64,000 nucleotides of DNA, from the NCBI GenBank assembly GCA_024803745.1, contig JANJXV010000013.1, forward strand, positions 682,001 to 746,000, given 5' to 3'. Origin of the DNA: Megascapheus bottae. Lineage: Eukaryota; Chordata; Mammalia; Rodentia; Geomyidae. Every line of letters begins with the position of its first letter. Position 1 is the stretch's first letter. Position numbers and translations under genes: made by a program. Of this stretch, positions 35,456 to 44,817 are shown piece after piece. The notes beneath the pieces are model-generated. The model did not search any database. It was not told the DNA's origin and saw nothing but the letters and a program-made list of their open reading frames with translations.

Positions 35456-35640
35456 AAGTACTCCTAGCTCTAGCTAGTCAGGAAGCTGAGATCTGAGGCT
35501 CATGGTTGGAAGCCAGTATGGGCAGGAAAGCCCATGACATGCTTAGGTATAGCAAAAACCTGGAAATAGAGTTGTAACTCAGTGGGAAAGCACTGAGACA
35601 GTGCCCAAGCCCTAAATTTATGTTTATGCCCACTCAAAGA
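35456..35640 (+). mobile_element. B1-like-Geo SINE, diverged
   Basis: Sense copy with CAGGAAGCTGAGATCTGAGG and a decayed Geo half (CAGTGCCCAAGCCCTAAATT). Confidence 0.7.
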
Positions 35641-35649
35641 AAGGTCTCA

Positions 35650-35810
35650 ATTTCATTTGTTTTGTGCTAGTTCTAAGACTTGAACTCAAGGCCTGGGCAC
35701 TGTCACTGAGATTTTTTTGCTCAAGGCAAATAAATAAATAAAAGCCAGTTGGGATCACCAGACACCAAGCCCTGAGTTTAAGACCTAGGACAGACACTAG
35801 AAAAAAAAGA
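35650..35810. mobile_element. Opposed Geo SINE fragments
   Basis: An antisense Geo piece (35660-35727, CTTGAACTCAAGGCCTGGGC) meets a sense Geo piece (35742-35800) across (AAAT)n. The left limit of the inverted duplication falls at this junction. Confidence 0.65.
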
Positions 35811-36015
35811 GCAAGCTGGAAAAAGAAAAAAAAAGTGGTAGTATGGGAAACTCTGACTTAATACACATAGCAGATCTCCAGATAGGGAAACTAAGCCTGA
35901 AGGAAATTTAAAATTTTTGTATTAGGTGGTTTACAGCTTGACCACCCATATCAGACACTTTTTGAAGACTTTTAGTAAAATAATAAAATACTATATGGAT
36001 ACTGATCATTGTATT
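35727..36015 (+). repeat. Inverted duplication, left arm
   Basis: About 290 bp from AAATAAATAAAT to GATCATTGTATT matches the reverse complement of 38541-38815 at roughly 88% by eye. It includes CAGATCTCCAGATAGGGAAA and TATTAGGTGGTTTACAGCTT, which belong to no repeat I recognise. Confidence 0.9.
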
Positions 36016-36024
36016 AATGCTGTT

Positions 36025-36284
36025 TTTTTTATTGTAATTAATAGAAGGGTTACATTATATTCACCAGATAGAAGGTGCATCACTTCACATACATTGATAC
36101 CCTTTCTCATGTCTTGGTCCCCATTTCCCTCCCCCCCACCCCCACCCCTCATCTTGTTTTCCCCCCTTCCCTATCCAATTTCAAATAACCAAATACGCAT
36201 TTATCTGATATATCAGATAACAAAGTGAGATACTGTAACAATATGAGATAGCCAAGGGACAGCAAAAGAGATGAGAGATAAGTC
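36025..36284 (-). mobile_element. LINE-1 3' UTR
   Basis: Antisense tail of the younger subfamily (TTTATTGTAATTAATAGAAG). AATGCTGTT flanks it (36016-36024, 36285-36293). It is inserted at the end of the left arm of the inverted duplication. Confidence 0.88.
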
Positions 36285-36294
36285 AATGCTGTTA

Positions 36295-36605
36295 TTTTGT
36301 CACCACATTTTAACAATTGAGCCATAACTCCACTTCTGTCTATTTAGTGATTAATTGGAGATAAGAGTCCAGGACCTCTAGGATATAGAAACAAAAGCCA
36401 TATAATGAGTGATTGTTGTCCTTAATGTACTATGTTATCTCTCATCTCTTTTGCTGTCCCTTGGTTATCTCCTATTGTTACAGTATTTCACTTTGTTATC
36501 TGATATATTGGAAAAAAAAAAGAGTCTCACAGACTTTCCTGCCTGGGCTGGTTTCAAACTGTCAGATCTCAGCTTGCTGAATGGTTAGCACTATAGGCGT
36601 GAACC
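36295..36605 (-). mobile_element. B1-like-Geo SINE split by an LINE-1 piece
   Basis: SINE at about 36295-36369 (TTAATTGGAGATAAGAGTC) resumes at 36520 (AGAGTCTCACAGAC) to about 36605. Confidence 0.8.
36370..36513 (+). mobile_element. Internal LINE-1 3' UTR fragment, 3'-truncated, A-tailed
   Basis: Runs from AGGACCTCTAGGATATAG to CTGATATATTGG, then an A run, with AAGAGTC on both sides (36363-36369, 36520-36526). The last ~150 bp of normal L1 3' UTR, including its G-rich tract and AATAAA, is missing. Confidence 0.85.
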
Positions 36606-36781
36606 ACTGGCACTGGCTCAAAGTTTGATTATGCAAGGAGAATTTCTTCAAAAGTTTTAGGATAAACCTGTGATGCTCTATAAGAAAAAGAAAATTTTGG
36701 TATGATAATATACTGAGTAACAGTCGCCCCCAAGTCAAATATTCATCTCAGGAACTGTAAAAATGTATAAAAAGATTTTAC

Positions 36782-36900
36782 AGGGCTGGGAGTATAGTCT
36801 AGTGGTAGAGTGCTTACCCAGTATACACAAAGCCCTAGGTTTGATTCCCTAGTACCACATACTCAGAAAAAGCCGGAAGGGGTGATGTAGCTCAAGTGTA
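36782..36900 (+). mobile_element. IDL-Geo SINE, 3' truncated
   Basis: Full IDL half (TAGTCTAGTGGTAGAGTGCT, GGTTTGATTCC) and the first ~30 bp of Geo. Confidence 0.8.
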
Positions 36901-36910
36901 TAATCTTTTC

Positions 36911-36912
36911 TA

Positions 36913-36955
<43 letters not shown>

Positions 36956-36958
36956 GTC
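36911..36958. repeat. (CTGT)n(CT)n microsatellite
   Basis: CTGT units grading into CT units, abutting the tail of the next antisense SINE. Confidence 0.95.
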
Positions 36959-37186
36959 TTGTCAGTCGTGGGGCTTGAACTTGGTCTGGGTGTTGTCCTT
37001 GAGCTCTTCAGCTCAAGGCTAGTGCTCTATCACATTGAGCAACAGTGCCACTTCTGGTTTTCTGGTGTTTAACTGGAGATAAAAGTCACAAATTTTTGTG
37101 CCTGGGCTGGCTTTGAACCGCAATCTTCAGATCTCAGCCTCCTGAGTAGCTAGGATTACAGGCATTAGCCACCAGCGCCTGGCTCC
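36959..37186 (-). mobile_element. B1-like-Geo SINE
   Basis: Antisense, well preserved: GAGCTCTTCAGCTCAAGGCT to GGATTACAGGCATTAGCCAC. Confidence 0.88.
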
Positions 37187-37604
37187 CTCATTTTTCTTAA
37201 TTTTCTAAACTCTGTTTTGAATTTTTGACTGCATTCTCTTCAAGAATCTTGAAATGAGAATATACGGTGAAGCCCTAAATACTGTGTCCAGAACAGGGAT
37301 AAAGGGAGATTGGCAGAGGAGAAGGCAGTGTGGCTGGAGAATTGCCCTTTGTACATCTGTTGGTAGTTCTCCAGATATCATAATCTGAGGCTAGTCACAC
37401 TGAGAGAATCAATCAATTTTTGTTGCTTCAAACCATAAGTTCTGTGGTAACTTGTCACTGCAGCCACAGGAAACAAATCCAAGTGATCAGTTGGTACAGA
37501 TGGGTGCCATTTGATCTGTGAGGCTGGTGACACTATGTTGAGGGAAGCTTGTCTCCTTCATCCCTTTCTGCTATTTGGCTATCAAGCTGAGAAAGGTACA
37601 GAAA
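37187..37604. other. Unique sequence, nothing recognised
   Basis: No repeat or exon seen. Confidence 0.4.
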
Positions 37605-37613
37605 GTTGATGTG

Positions 37614-37852
37614 TCAGATGCTAATGGCTCATTCCTGTAATCCTAGCTACTCAGGAGGCTGAGTTCTGAGGATTATGGTTCAAAGCCAGCCTAGGCAACA
37701 AAAGTCTGTAAGATTCTCATCTCAAATTAACCAACATAAAAACCGGAAGTGGTGCTGTGGCTCAAAGTGCTAGGGTGCCAGCCTTGAGCTGAAGAGCTTT
37801 GGGACTGTGCTCTCGCCCAGAGTTCAAGACCCACAACCAACAACAACAGCAA
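37614..37852 (+). mobile_element. B1-like-Geo SINE
   Basis: Sense copy: CCTGTAATCCTAGCTACTCA, CCGGAAGTGGTGCTGTGGCT, A/C-rich tail. TTGATGTG on both sides suggests the TSD. Confidence 0.88.
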
Positions 37853-37864
37853 AAATTTGATGTG

Positions 37865-38520
37865 CTTAATAGTGAATTGTTCAGTTAATAAACACTAGAT
37901 ATTCTTCTGTGTATAAAGGTTGCTGCTAGGCGTGGAATAAAAACCAAGTAAACCAGGATGCTGGGCTTTAAGAATGTTTGTTTATTATAAAAAATTAAGT
38001 TATCACATGGAAATTGCACCTTGCCAGGATGAATCTGTGTGAGCATGAGAGGAAGTGGGTTAGTAAGAGCCTTATCCACTTGAGAAGAAACAGAAAGGAA
38101 TTATTAATAAAGCAAACAGTGCAATTCACATTTTGAAGGACAATGTCTACCTTGTATTTAGTACGTAATATATCAAGAATATCTCTGTGAAATACCTTCT
38201 AATGGTATATATAAGGTTAATTTTATTGCAACCTTAGCATTGTTTCAGGCAAGAGCAAAGGTATTTATCATTTAAGATTTATGATCATTGAAATTATTGC
38301 GAGTGCAGTTACAAAAGCTCTCCTTGCTATTTTTGAAGGTATCCCTTTTTGGCTTGTGAAAGATAGCAACTACTTCTATTATACAGTGTGACTTAGAGAA
38401 AATGCTATTGTAAAGAACATTGATAAGTGCTCTTCTATGAAATCATCATAGCTCTATTCTTGGAGATGACATACAGTGGTAATATCTTTGTGAATCAATA
38501 TGAACAGGTTGGGGTCCTTT
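37865..38520. other. Unique sequence, nothing recognised
   Basis: Lies inside the spacer of the inverted duplication; no repeat or exon seen. Confidence 0.4.
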
Positions 38521-38540
38521 CAATGTGGTGAATACAATGA

Positions 38541-38815
38541 TCAATATTCATATACTCTTTTATTATTTTACTAAAAGACTTCAAAAAGTGTCTGATATAG
38601 GTGTCAAGCTGTAAACCACCTAATACAAAAATTTTAAATTTCTTTCAGGCTTAGTTTCCCTATCTGGAGATCTGCTACGAGTGTTAAGTCAGAGTGTCCT
38701 ATTTTATCACTTTTTTTCTTTTTCTAGCTTGATTTTTTTTTCCTAGTGTCTGTCCTAGGTCTTAAACTGAGGGCCTGGTGATCTCAACTGGATTTTATTT
38801 ATTTATTTTTCTCCC
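38541..38815 (-). repeat. Inverted duplication, right arm
   Basis: Reverse complement of 35727-36015. The arm continues on its far side into a Geo half-SINE (to about 38870) that the left arm lacks, where a differently oriented SINE piece sits instead. Confidence 0.9.
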
Positions 38816-38883
38816 TCAAGGTGCACACTCTCTCACATGAGCCACACCTCCACTTCTGAAAATAGTTTTTGATTTTTTTTCTT

Positions 38884-38962
38884 GGCCAGTACTGGGATTT
38901 GGACTCAGTACCTATTGCTTTGAGGGCAGGTGCTCTGCCATTTGAGTTGTGCCCTCGGGCCT
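38884..38962 (-). mobile_element. Old ID-like tRNA SINE
   Basis: CCAGTACTGGGATTTGGACT...GGTGCTCTGCCATTTGAG is a diverged antisense ID-type sequence. Confidence 0.5.
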
Positions 38963-39069
38963 GAATTTATATCTATACTAAATAGCAAGATCTGTGTTTG
39001 ACTCATGGCTGGTATGTATTTAGAATTGGAGCTATTAGTTTTGCTCTTTGCCTTTGTTGTCGTTGTTTT

Positions 39070-39290
39070 TTCAATTGTATTTTATTGTCAGGGTGATGTA
39101 AAGAGGGGTTACAGTTACATTCCTCAGGTAATGTGTTTGTTACTTCTTGAACACTGATACGCCTTCACATGTTTTTCCGCTCAATTTCCCTCCCTCACCT
39201 CCTCCCAATCATCTGGTTTTCCCCCTTCCCTTCTCTACTGCAAATAAGCAAATAAACGTATATTTAATATACCAGGTGCCAAAGTCAAGT
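39070..39290 (-). mobile_element. LINE-1 3' UTR
   Basis: Antisense TTTTATTGTCAGGGTGATGT, pyrimidine-rich UTR and AAATAAGCAAATAAACGTAT. Confidence 0.85.
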
Positions 39291-39788
39291 AGCAGAACAT
39301 TTGACAATTGTCTTGTATTCTACTATAAAAGGCTTGCCATTTCTCCATACATTGCAGGAAACAATGATTCCTTGTCAATCAATACCCCTCGTGTGCCATC
39401 TACTGAAATTATAGTTTCAGAAGCACTGGGGTAAAGAGAATTCAATCTTTTCTGATTGGTGACTCTTCAAGTTCTCCAGGTATCCTGTTCCTGCTTCTTT
39501 GATTATCACATAGCCAATGAAATCCCAGTATTCTTTATAAATAATCATTCCTCTGTTAAGATTTGGAGTTATTTTCAGGATTTGACCATGCATGAAACAG
39601 GAAGATCATCTAGTAAAATCAGATAACAGACTATTGATAAGAAAATTGTGTGAAATGAACTTGAAAGTCATGCGTTCCAGTTATTCGAAAAGATTAATGC
39701 AATCGTTAATCGGGTCATTAAATTAATTGGACGCACTCCGTTGTTGAGTAAGGGCAGAATGACTTTATAAAGCATCTTCTTTTTTTCT
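39291..39788. other. Unique sequence, nothing recognised
   Basis: No repeat or exon seen. Confidence 0.4.
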
Positions 39789-40057
39789 TAATTGCTAGAT
39801 GTGGTTGCACTCAGGGCTTCACACTCTTGCCTGGCTTTTCTAGCTCAGGGCTGACTGACATTCTCACTTGAGTCACACCTCTACTTCCATTCATTTGGTG
39901 GATAATTGGCAAGAGTCCCATGCATGGTTGTTTCCCTGCCCTCCCCCCCCCTCGCACCCTCCCCTTGCCCTGGGCTGTCTTCAAACTTTGATCCTCAAAT
40001 CTCAGCCTCCAGAGTAGCTGGAATTATATAGACAGAAGCCACCAGAGCCCTGCTGGC
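39789..40057 (-). mobile_element. B1-like-Geo SINE with an internal C-rich expansion
   Basis: Antisense dimer; a C/T-rich run (about 39938-39968) interrupts the linker. It is the last repeat before the NOX4 CpG island. Confidence 0.7.
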
Positions 40058-40430
40058 TATGAAACTTTACTTTTAATTATATCCTTGAGGAGGAAAAGGG
40101 GGGGGGTAGCTTAAAAACAAAACAAAACAAAACCCAAACCCAAGATTCTAGCTGGTCGCAAGATTCCACCAGGCCTGGTAACCTTTCTTACCCCCTTATC
40201 ACTTGTTAGTTTTTTAAGAGTAGGAAGTTGGTTCTTTGATTAACTTTATTGAATATTGACTTGCACCGCTCTTCTCTGCATGAGTTCTGTCTCTTACTGT
40301 AGGACAGGGTATCCTCATCCTTCCTTGGACCTCTCCACCGGCTTGTTTTCTTTTTAACCAACTAAACTCTGAGAAAAAGTTCGACCCAAGTTCCCCGAGC
40401 AAATCCGAGTCTTCCTAAAAACTCCCTTGC
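40058..40430. other. Unique sequence flanking the promoter
   Basis: No repeat except an AAAAC-rich patch near 40110-40140. Confidence 0.4.
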
Positions 40431-40431
40431 C

Positions 40432-40439
40432 TGACGTCA
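40432..40439. promoter_or_regulatory. Perfect palindromic CRE (TGACGTCA)
   Basis: A full 8-bp cAMP response element, TGACGTCA, lies about 650 bp upstream of the NOX4 start codon at the left shoulder of the CpG island. CREB/ATF binding is inferred from the motif only. Confidence 0.45.
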
Positions 40440-40830
40440 ACTATTTAACCATTTACCTCCCTCCTGGCTTCGTTTCTCTGCAAACTTCTGGGCTGTGGGG
40501 AGGCTGGCGTGGGTGGGGTGGGCGCCGTCGGAGGGGCCGGCTGGGGCGGCTTGGGTCTGGAGGTGGGAACTGGGAGCTGACGGAGGTGGGGGGCTGGAAA
40601 AGGGGGACGCGAATCCACAAACGACCACTTCCGGCTCCAATTTCTTTACCAAGTCTCTCTGGGTTGAAAAGCCCCGGGTGTGTGCGCGCGGGGCGCGGGA
40701 CGCGGGAAGGCGCCGAGTGTGTCACCTGGTCGTCGGATCGATCTTGAGGGGGGTGGTGGGGAGCTGGACACCCGAACTACAACCATTACAGCCACCACAG
40801 GCTTGCCTCAGACAAAGGGGCCGGCGAGGC

Positions 40831-40841
40831 GGGGCGGGCGG
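40831..40841 (+). promoter_or_regulatory. GC box (Sp/KLF-type)
   Basis: GGGGCGGGCGG is a consensus Sp1/KLF site about 245 bp upstream of the NOX4 ATG, in the densest part of the CpG island. Function is inferred from the motif. Confidence 0.5.
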
Positions 40842-40887
40842 AGGCGGCCGGGTGGCTCGGAGCGCGCGGCGCAGGAGGGGCCGCTCG

Positions 40888-40919
40888 CCCGCCCGCCCCG
40901 GCCCGGCCCGCCCGCCCGG
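40888..40919 (-). promoter_or_regulatory. Template-strand G-quadruplex motif in promoter/5' UTR
   Basis: The + strand has about seven C-runs of 3-4 separated by 1-2 bases, so the - strand carries closely spaced G-tracts with very short loops. This meets the usual G4 pattern and sits about 165-195 bp before the NOX4 start codon. Confidence 0.5.
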
Positions 40920-41083
40920 CTCTCTGCACTGGCTCCCCGGCGCGGCCGCTCAGTCTTTGACCCGGCCCCCCGCCCCTCCCGCAGGCCGCGGGCTGGAAGC
41001 GCGGTCCCCGCCGGCCCCGGGGCGCAGCGGCAGCAGCGACGGCGCAGTCGGAGGCAGCGCGGGCGTCCCCGCGGAAGGGCGAC

Positions 41084-41140
41084 ATGGCTGTGTCCTGGAA
41101 GAGCTGGCTGGCTAACGAGGGGGTGAAACACCTCTGTCTG
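41084..41140 (+). CDS. NOX4: NOX4 coding exon 1 (codons 1-19)
   Basis: NOX4 is a membrane flavocytochrome that transfers electrons from NADPH through FAD and two haems to O2, producing mainly H2O2. It works with p22phox (CYBA) and is largely constitutive (established knowledge). The 57-bp exon translates MAVSWKSWLANEGVKHLCL, matching the mammalian NOX4 N-terminus; residue 6 is Lys where I recall Arg in human and mouse. The ATG has G at -3 and G at +4, a strong Kozak context, and ends the CpG-island leader. The exon ends in phase 0 at a GTAGGG donor. It encodes the cytosolic N-terminus and the first residues of transmembrane helix 1. Overlapping GC-rich open frames in both directions are chance frames. 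Confidence 0.96.
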
Positions 41141-41713
41141 GTAGGGGTGTCATGGGCCGGCCCCGCCGAGCTCTGATTCCTTCTCTGCTGGTTCGCGGGG
41201 TGGGAAGCTTGGGTTTTGAAAGTTTGGTCTCCAGGCACAAACTTGGCATGCTGTTGAATCTCAAGACTCCTTGCTCTTGCACGCCTGGGAACTTTTTCAC
41301 ACTGGGGCGAGAGGGCGGATGTGCAGGGGTGGGGGTGGGGGGCGGAGAGAGGGGCTTACTTTGGGGAACTGTTTTCCTCTTGACTCTTTAGACCTGGTTG
41401 CTTGCTTTGCTCTTCTCCCCTTCTGCATTGGACAAAGGTGATGCCTCTCCTTTCTGTTTAGACTTGCTTTGTGCTGCTGAAAGCACTTGATTCACCTGTT
41501 TGCACCCCAAGGCATCATTCCGGAAAGGCTGGGTCAGGCCAGGGAGTCTTCCTCTCTCACGTTCTCTGCTTTCTGAGAAGGCTCTTTCGCAGTTGCTAAT
41601 GGGGATTGCTTTGTAAAACACCAAGTCCAAAAAAGACTGCCTTGTGGTTGTACCCATCAGGTGATTTCTCTATGTAAAACTGAATTTTCTCCTTTTTTTT
41701 TTGTCTGCCTCAG
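41141..41713 (+). other. NOX4: NOX4 intron 1 (573 bp)
   Basis: A short phase-0 intron with donor GTAGGG and acceptor CAG preceded by a T-rich tract (from about 41688). The 5' half is still GC-rich and holds a G-quadruplex run. I see no transposable element in it, unusual for this window and consistent with promoter-proximal constraint. Confidence 0.93.
41326..41354 (+). promoter_or_regulatory. G-quadruplex motif in NOX4 intron 1, coding strand
   Basis: Four G-runs (4, 5, 6 and 4) with loops of 1, 1 and 8 bases on the non-template strand, about 190 bp downstream of exon 1. Position and strand suit R-loop or pausing effects; function is inferred. Confidence 0.45.
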
Positions 41714-41809
41714 CTCATCTGGCTGTCCTTGAATGTCTTGATCTTCTGGAAAACCTTCCTGCTGTACAACCAAGGGCCAGAGTATCACTACCTCCACCAG
41801 ATGCTGGGC
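41714..41809 (+). CDS. NOX4: NOX4 coding exon 2 (codons 20-51)
   Basis: This 96-bp exon starts LIWLSLNVLIFW and ends YNQGPEYHYLHQMLG, a clear match to mammalian NOX4 just after exon 1. It completes transmembrane helix 1 (about residues 16-38) and begins the first extracytosolic loop. It starts after a pyrimidine tract plus CAG and ends at a consensus GTAAGT donor. Both junctions are phase 0, so exons 1 and 2 join without a frame change. The haem histidines, FAD and NADPH sites lie in exons beyond this window. Confidence 0.97.
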
Positions 41810-41994
41810 GTAAGTGAACTAGGTGATTCGGTGGAATGGGTGGGAGGAAGAAAGACTTAGTTATGCTATGCAACCAAGACACATTGGTTGGTCTCAAAAG
41901 GGGTCCAATTGTCTTGATGAATCATTTTTACACCTCTCTTGCTTCTAAGAACCAAAGGTAATTTCTAGCTGTCTCTCTTTATCTCCCTGTCCAT

Positions 41995-42186
41995 ATGTCT
42001 GTCCCAGGACCAGTGATTGAAGTCAGGGTCTGGATACTGCCCCTTAGCTTTATTCCCTGAAGGCTGGTTCTCTACTACTTGAGCCAATTTGACTTCCGGT
42101 ATTTTGCTGGTTAATTGAAGAAGAGAGTCTCATGGACTGCAGTGGTCCGGCTTTGAACCTCAATCCTTAGATCTCAGCCGCTAGAG
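41995..42186 (-). mobile_element. B1-like-Geo SINE, diverged (NOX4 intron 2)
   Basis: Antisense dimer, first repeat in intron 2, about 185 bp after exon 2. Key strings: CTACTTGAGCCAATTTGACT and ATCCTTAGATCTCAGCCGC. Confidence 0.7.
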
Positions 42187-42590
42187 GTCATTTCTGCCAG
42201 AGTGAAATCAAGGATTCTGTCATGTGAGGGTATGCAGTACCTGAAAAATGTTGCCACTTTTGGGGAGATGCAGAGTACCCAGAGTATTTCTCTCAGGAGG
42301 ACAGCAGATGAAGGCTTTTAGTGGGCACTGCCAAGCCCTTCGGTGTGCTGCCAAGATTTTCGCATATGTCTGCAAAGTTCTCTTTTCACTCACTGTTCCG
42401 GTTTTCATGAATACATAGACCTGGACTCACAGGGTAATTTGCTTGGGGTGATTCTCAGTTGCTTGTCTAGATTAGTGGCTAATTCTGTTTCTAATGTTCT
42501 GATTTGAGAATAATTGATACTATGAAAAACTTCACTCCTGTAGTTCACGTTGTAATCTCTTTTCTCTATCCTGTTTCTTCCTTTCTGTGT
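42187..42590. other. Unique intronic sequence
   Basis: Nothing recognised. Confidence 0.4.
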
Positions 42591-42598
42591 TTTTCTTA

Positions 42599-43893
42599 AA
42601 TTTTTATTGTAATGTATAGAAGGGTTAGTTACATTCTCCACATAGCAGGTTCATTACTTCTCACACATTGATATTGCTTCTCATGTTTTCTCCCAATTCC
42701 CCCCCATCCGCTCCCAATCATCTTGTTTCTCCCCTTCCCTTTCCTATTTCAAATAATCAAACGTATATACATTGTACCAGGTAACACAGTCAGATATAGT
42801 AACAATATGAGATTAACCAAAGGGTAACAAAAGAGAAGAGAAATAACATAGTACATTAAGAACAACAATCACACAAGATAGAGCTCTTGTTTCCATATCC
42901 TAGGGATCCTTTCATTTAGTCTCATCCTATATGACCTTTTTTTGTGCCATTGTAATCCTCAGCTAGGAGAGTCCTAGGTATGTACTAATTATTACAAATG
43001 AGGGAAACCTATGGTCTGGCTTACCTCACATAGTATGTTTTTTTTTTTTCCCCCAAGTCTTTCCATTTCCTTCTAAATGGGGCAATATCATTCTTACTGA
43101 TGGCAGCATAGAATTCCATTGTGTATAAGCACCCCATCTTCTTGGTCCAATTATCTACTGAGGGGAATCTGCGTTAGTTCCATATCTTCTCTATGGTAAA
43201 TAATGCTGCAATGAACATTGTTGTGCTAGTGGCTTTAGTATGTCCTTATTTCAGGATTTTTGGGTAAATGTGAAGTAGTGGAATTGCTGGGTCATAGGGG
43301 AGCTCTATGTTTAGTCTTTTGAGGAATCACCATACTGCTTTCCACAGTGGTTGGACGAGTTTGCACTCCCACCAACAGTGTAGTGATCCTTCCTGGCCAC
43401 ATCCTCTCCAGCATCTGTTGTTATTAGATTTCTTGATCCTGGCTATTCTAACTGGAGTGAGGTGGAATCTCAAAGTTGTTTTGATTTGCATTTCTTTTCT
43501 GACCAGAGATATTAGTCATTTCTTCATTTGTCTATAGGCCATTCTTATTTCCTCTTCAGAGAAATCTCTCCTTAAGTCTTTGGCCCTTTTTTAATGGGAT
43601 GATTGTTTCTTTGAAGATTTGTTTTGGAGGGATTCAATTGTTTTAGCTGTAGATATATTTTTAGATATGAGGCCTTTGTCTGTTGTATGGTTAGTGAAGA
43701 TCTTCTCCCACTCTGTGAGTTTTCTCTTTAACTTGCTAGTTATGTCCTTTGCCATACAGAAGCTCTGCAGTTTAATGCAGTCCTATTTGTCCAAACTTTC
43801 TTTAATTTGTTGTGTTTCTGGGTCTTTATTAAGAAAGTTTCGTCCTATGCCAAGGAGACTAGTGTATCTTCTATTCCTTATTGTAAAGTTTTC
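42599..43893 (-). mobile_element. LINE-1 3' end, 1.3 kb (antisense in NOX4 intron 2)
   Basis: Antisense 3' UTR then the ORF2 C-terminal third, ending at TTGTAAAGTTTTC. Many stops and frameshifts. TTTTCTTA on both sides may be the TSD (42591-42598, about 43890-43897). Open frames at 43307-43537 and 43619-44017 are its wrong strand. Confidence 0.93.
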
Positions 43894-43899
43894 TTATCC

Positions 43900-44355
43900 T
43901 CACCTCATGACAGTGTTTCTGAGGATATCCCACTTTGTAGAGGAAATTGAATTTTCCAAGCAGCAAGCAAAAAAATATAAAACATTTTGTGAAATGTTAG
44001 GATACCTGAGCAAATAGATTTGTCCTCACTGGGGAGGAAAACACATTCTAAAGACTTTGCTTTTCATAGATTAGTGACTACAATTGAATCAATTGAAGTC
44101 ATTGTAACCATCCTTCCCTCTTATCCCTTATAGAGACAGTACAGACATCTTTGAAACTCAGCACCATGAGTAGTGAGTGGCCCATATTAAGCCCGAAAGA
44201 AGTTGCAACTGAGTTAATTAGTTAACATTTATGCAGTGAAGTACTATTTTCACTACCAATTGGTTGCTCTATCTCTTTAAAGCTTACCATCTGTATTTAT
44301 AGTTACTAGACAGAGGGGGGAAAACACATGTATTGGGTATTTGGAAATCACACAT
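43900..44355. other. Unique intronic sequence
   Basis: Nothing recognised. Confidence 0.4.
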
Positions 44356-44357
44356 CT

Positions 44358-44512
44358 TTTCCTTCCCTCCTTCCCTCCCTCCCTTCCTCTCTCCCTCCCT
44401 CCCTCCCTCCTTTCCTTCCTTCCTGCCTGCCTGCCTTCCTTCCTTCCTTCCTTCCTTCCTTCCTTCCTTCCTTCCTTCCTTCCTTCCTTCCTTCCTTCCT
44501 TCCTTCCTTCCT
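44358..44512. repeat. (CCCT)n/(CCTT)n microsatellite
   Basis: About 155 bp, with some 20 clean TTCC units at the right end. The Leu/Pro/Ser and Lys/Glu/Gly frames across it are artefacts. Confidence 0.97.
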
Positions 44513-44817
44513 AAAGCTATTTAGGCTATTATGAAACCTAAGCCTACCAAAGCAGTATAGTTGTAATGTCCCTGGCATATCATATGTATAAACTTCAATA
44601 AATCATTTTATCAGTGTAAAATCATACAGAGTAATATCTCCCCTGTCCTCAGGCTGCTTAAAATTGAATGGAAAAACCAACAAGTCAATTGTAATTTGCA
44701 AATCAGGTTAAGAAAACTTTCCCCAATTAACTCATAAGATCTGCTAATCTAGCACTCTTGTTTCCTAGAAATTCACATTTAGTGAGAGCTAATAAGTTCT
44801 GGAATATCCCATCCATT

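Larger units (their letters stand above)
1..40430. other. Intergenic region upstream of NOX4
   Basis: I find no exon, tRNA or recognisable pseudogene in these 40 kb. Open frames of 60-200 codons are LINE-1 ORF2 remnants, antisense SINEs, microsatellites or unrecognised frames with no family signature. In human and mouse the DNA 5' of NOX4 is a gene-poor interval toward FOLH1-type genes (established knowledge), which fits. The individual repeats are listed separately. Confidence 0.75.
40480..41220 (+). promoter_or_regulatory. NOX4: CpG-island promoter and 5' UTR of NOX4
   Basis: GC content and CpG density rise abruptly from an AT-rich background at about 40.5 kb and fall again after 41.2 kb, bracketing the NOX4 start codon. 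No TATA box is visible; GC boxes and C-rich runs precede the coding start. Between about 40930 and the start codon at 41084 there is no upstream ATG, so a leader starting there would have no uORF. NOX4 promoters in other mammals are TATA-less and Sp1/Sp3 dependent (established knowledge). The exact transcription start cannot be read from sequence. Confidence 0.85.

Noticed and set aside
36025..36513. The 36025-36284 (-) and 36370-36513 (+) LINE-1 pieces as one twin-primed insertion
   Set aside because: They overlap by about 90 bp of L1 sequence, are separated by SINE sequence, and each has its own flanking repeat, so two insertions fit better.
40495..41126. GC-rich open frames of up to 206 codons across the NOX4 promoter on both strands
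   Set aside because: CpG islands lack stop codons by composition. The frames are Arg/Gly/Pro/Ala-rich, exist in several registers at once, and show no family motif; the real start is the NOX4 ATG at 41084.
44328..44578. Leu/Pro/Ser and Lys/Glu/Gly repeat proteins
   Set aside because: Both are translations of the CCTT/CCCT microsatellite.
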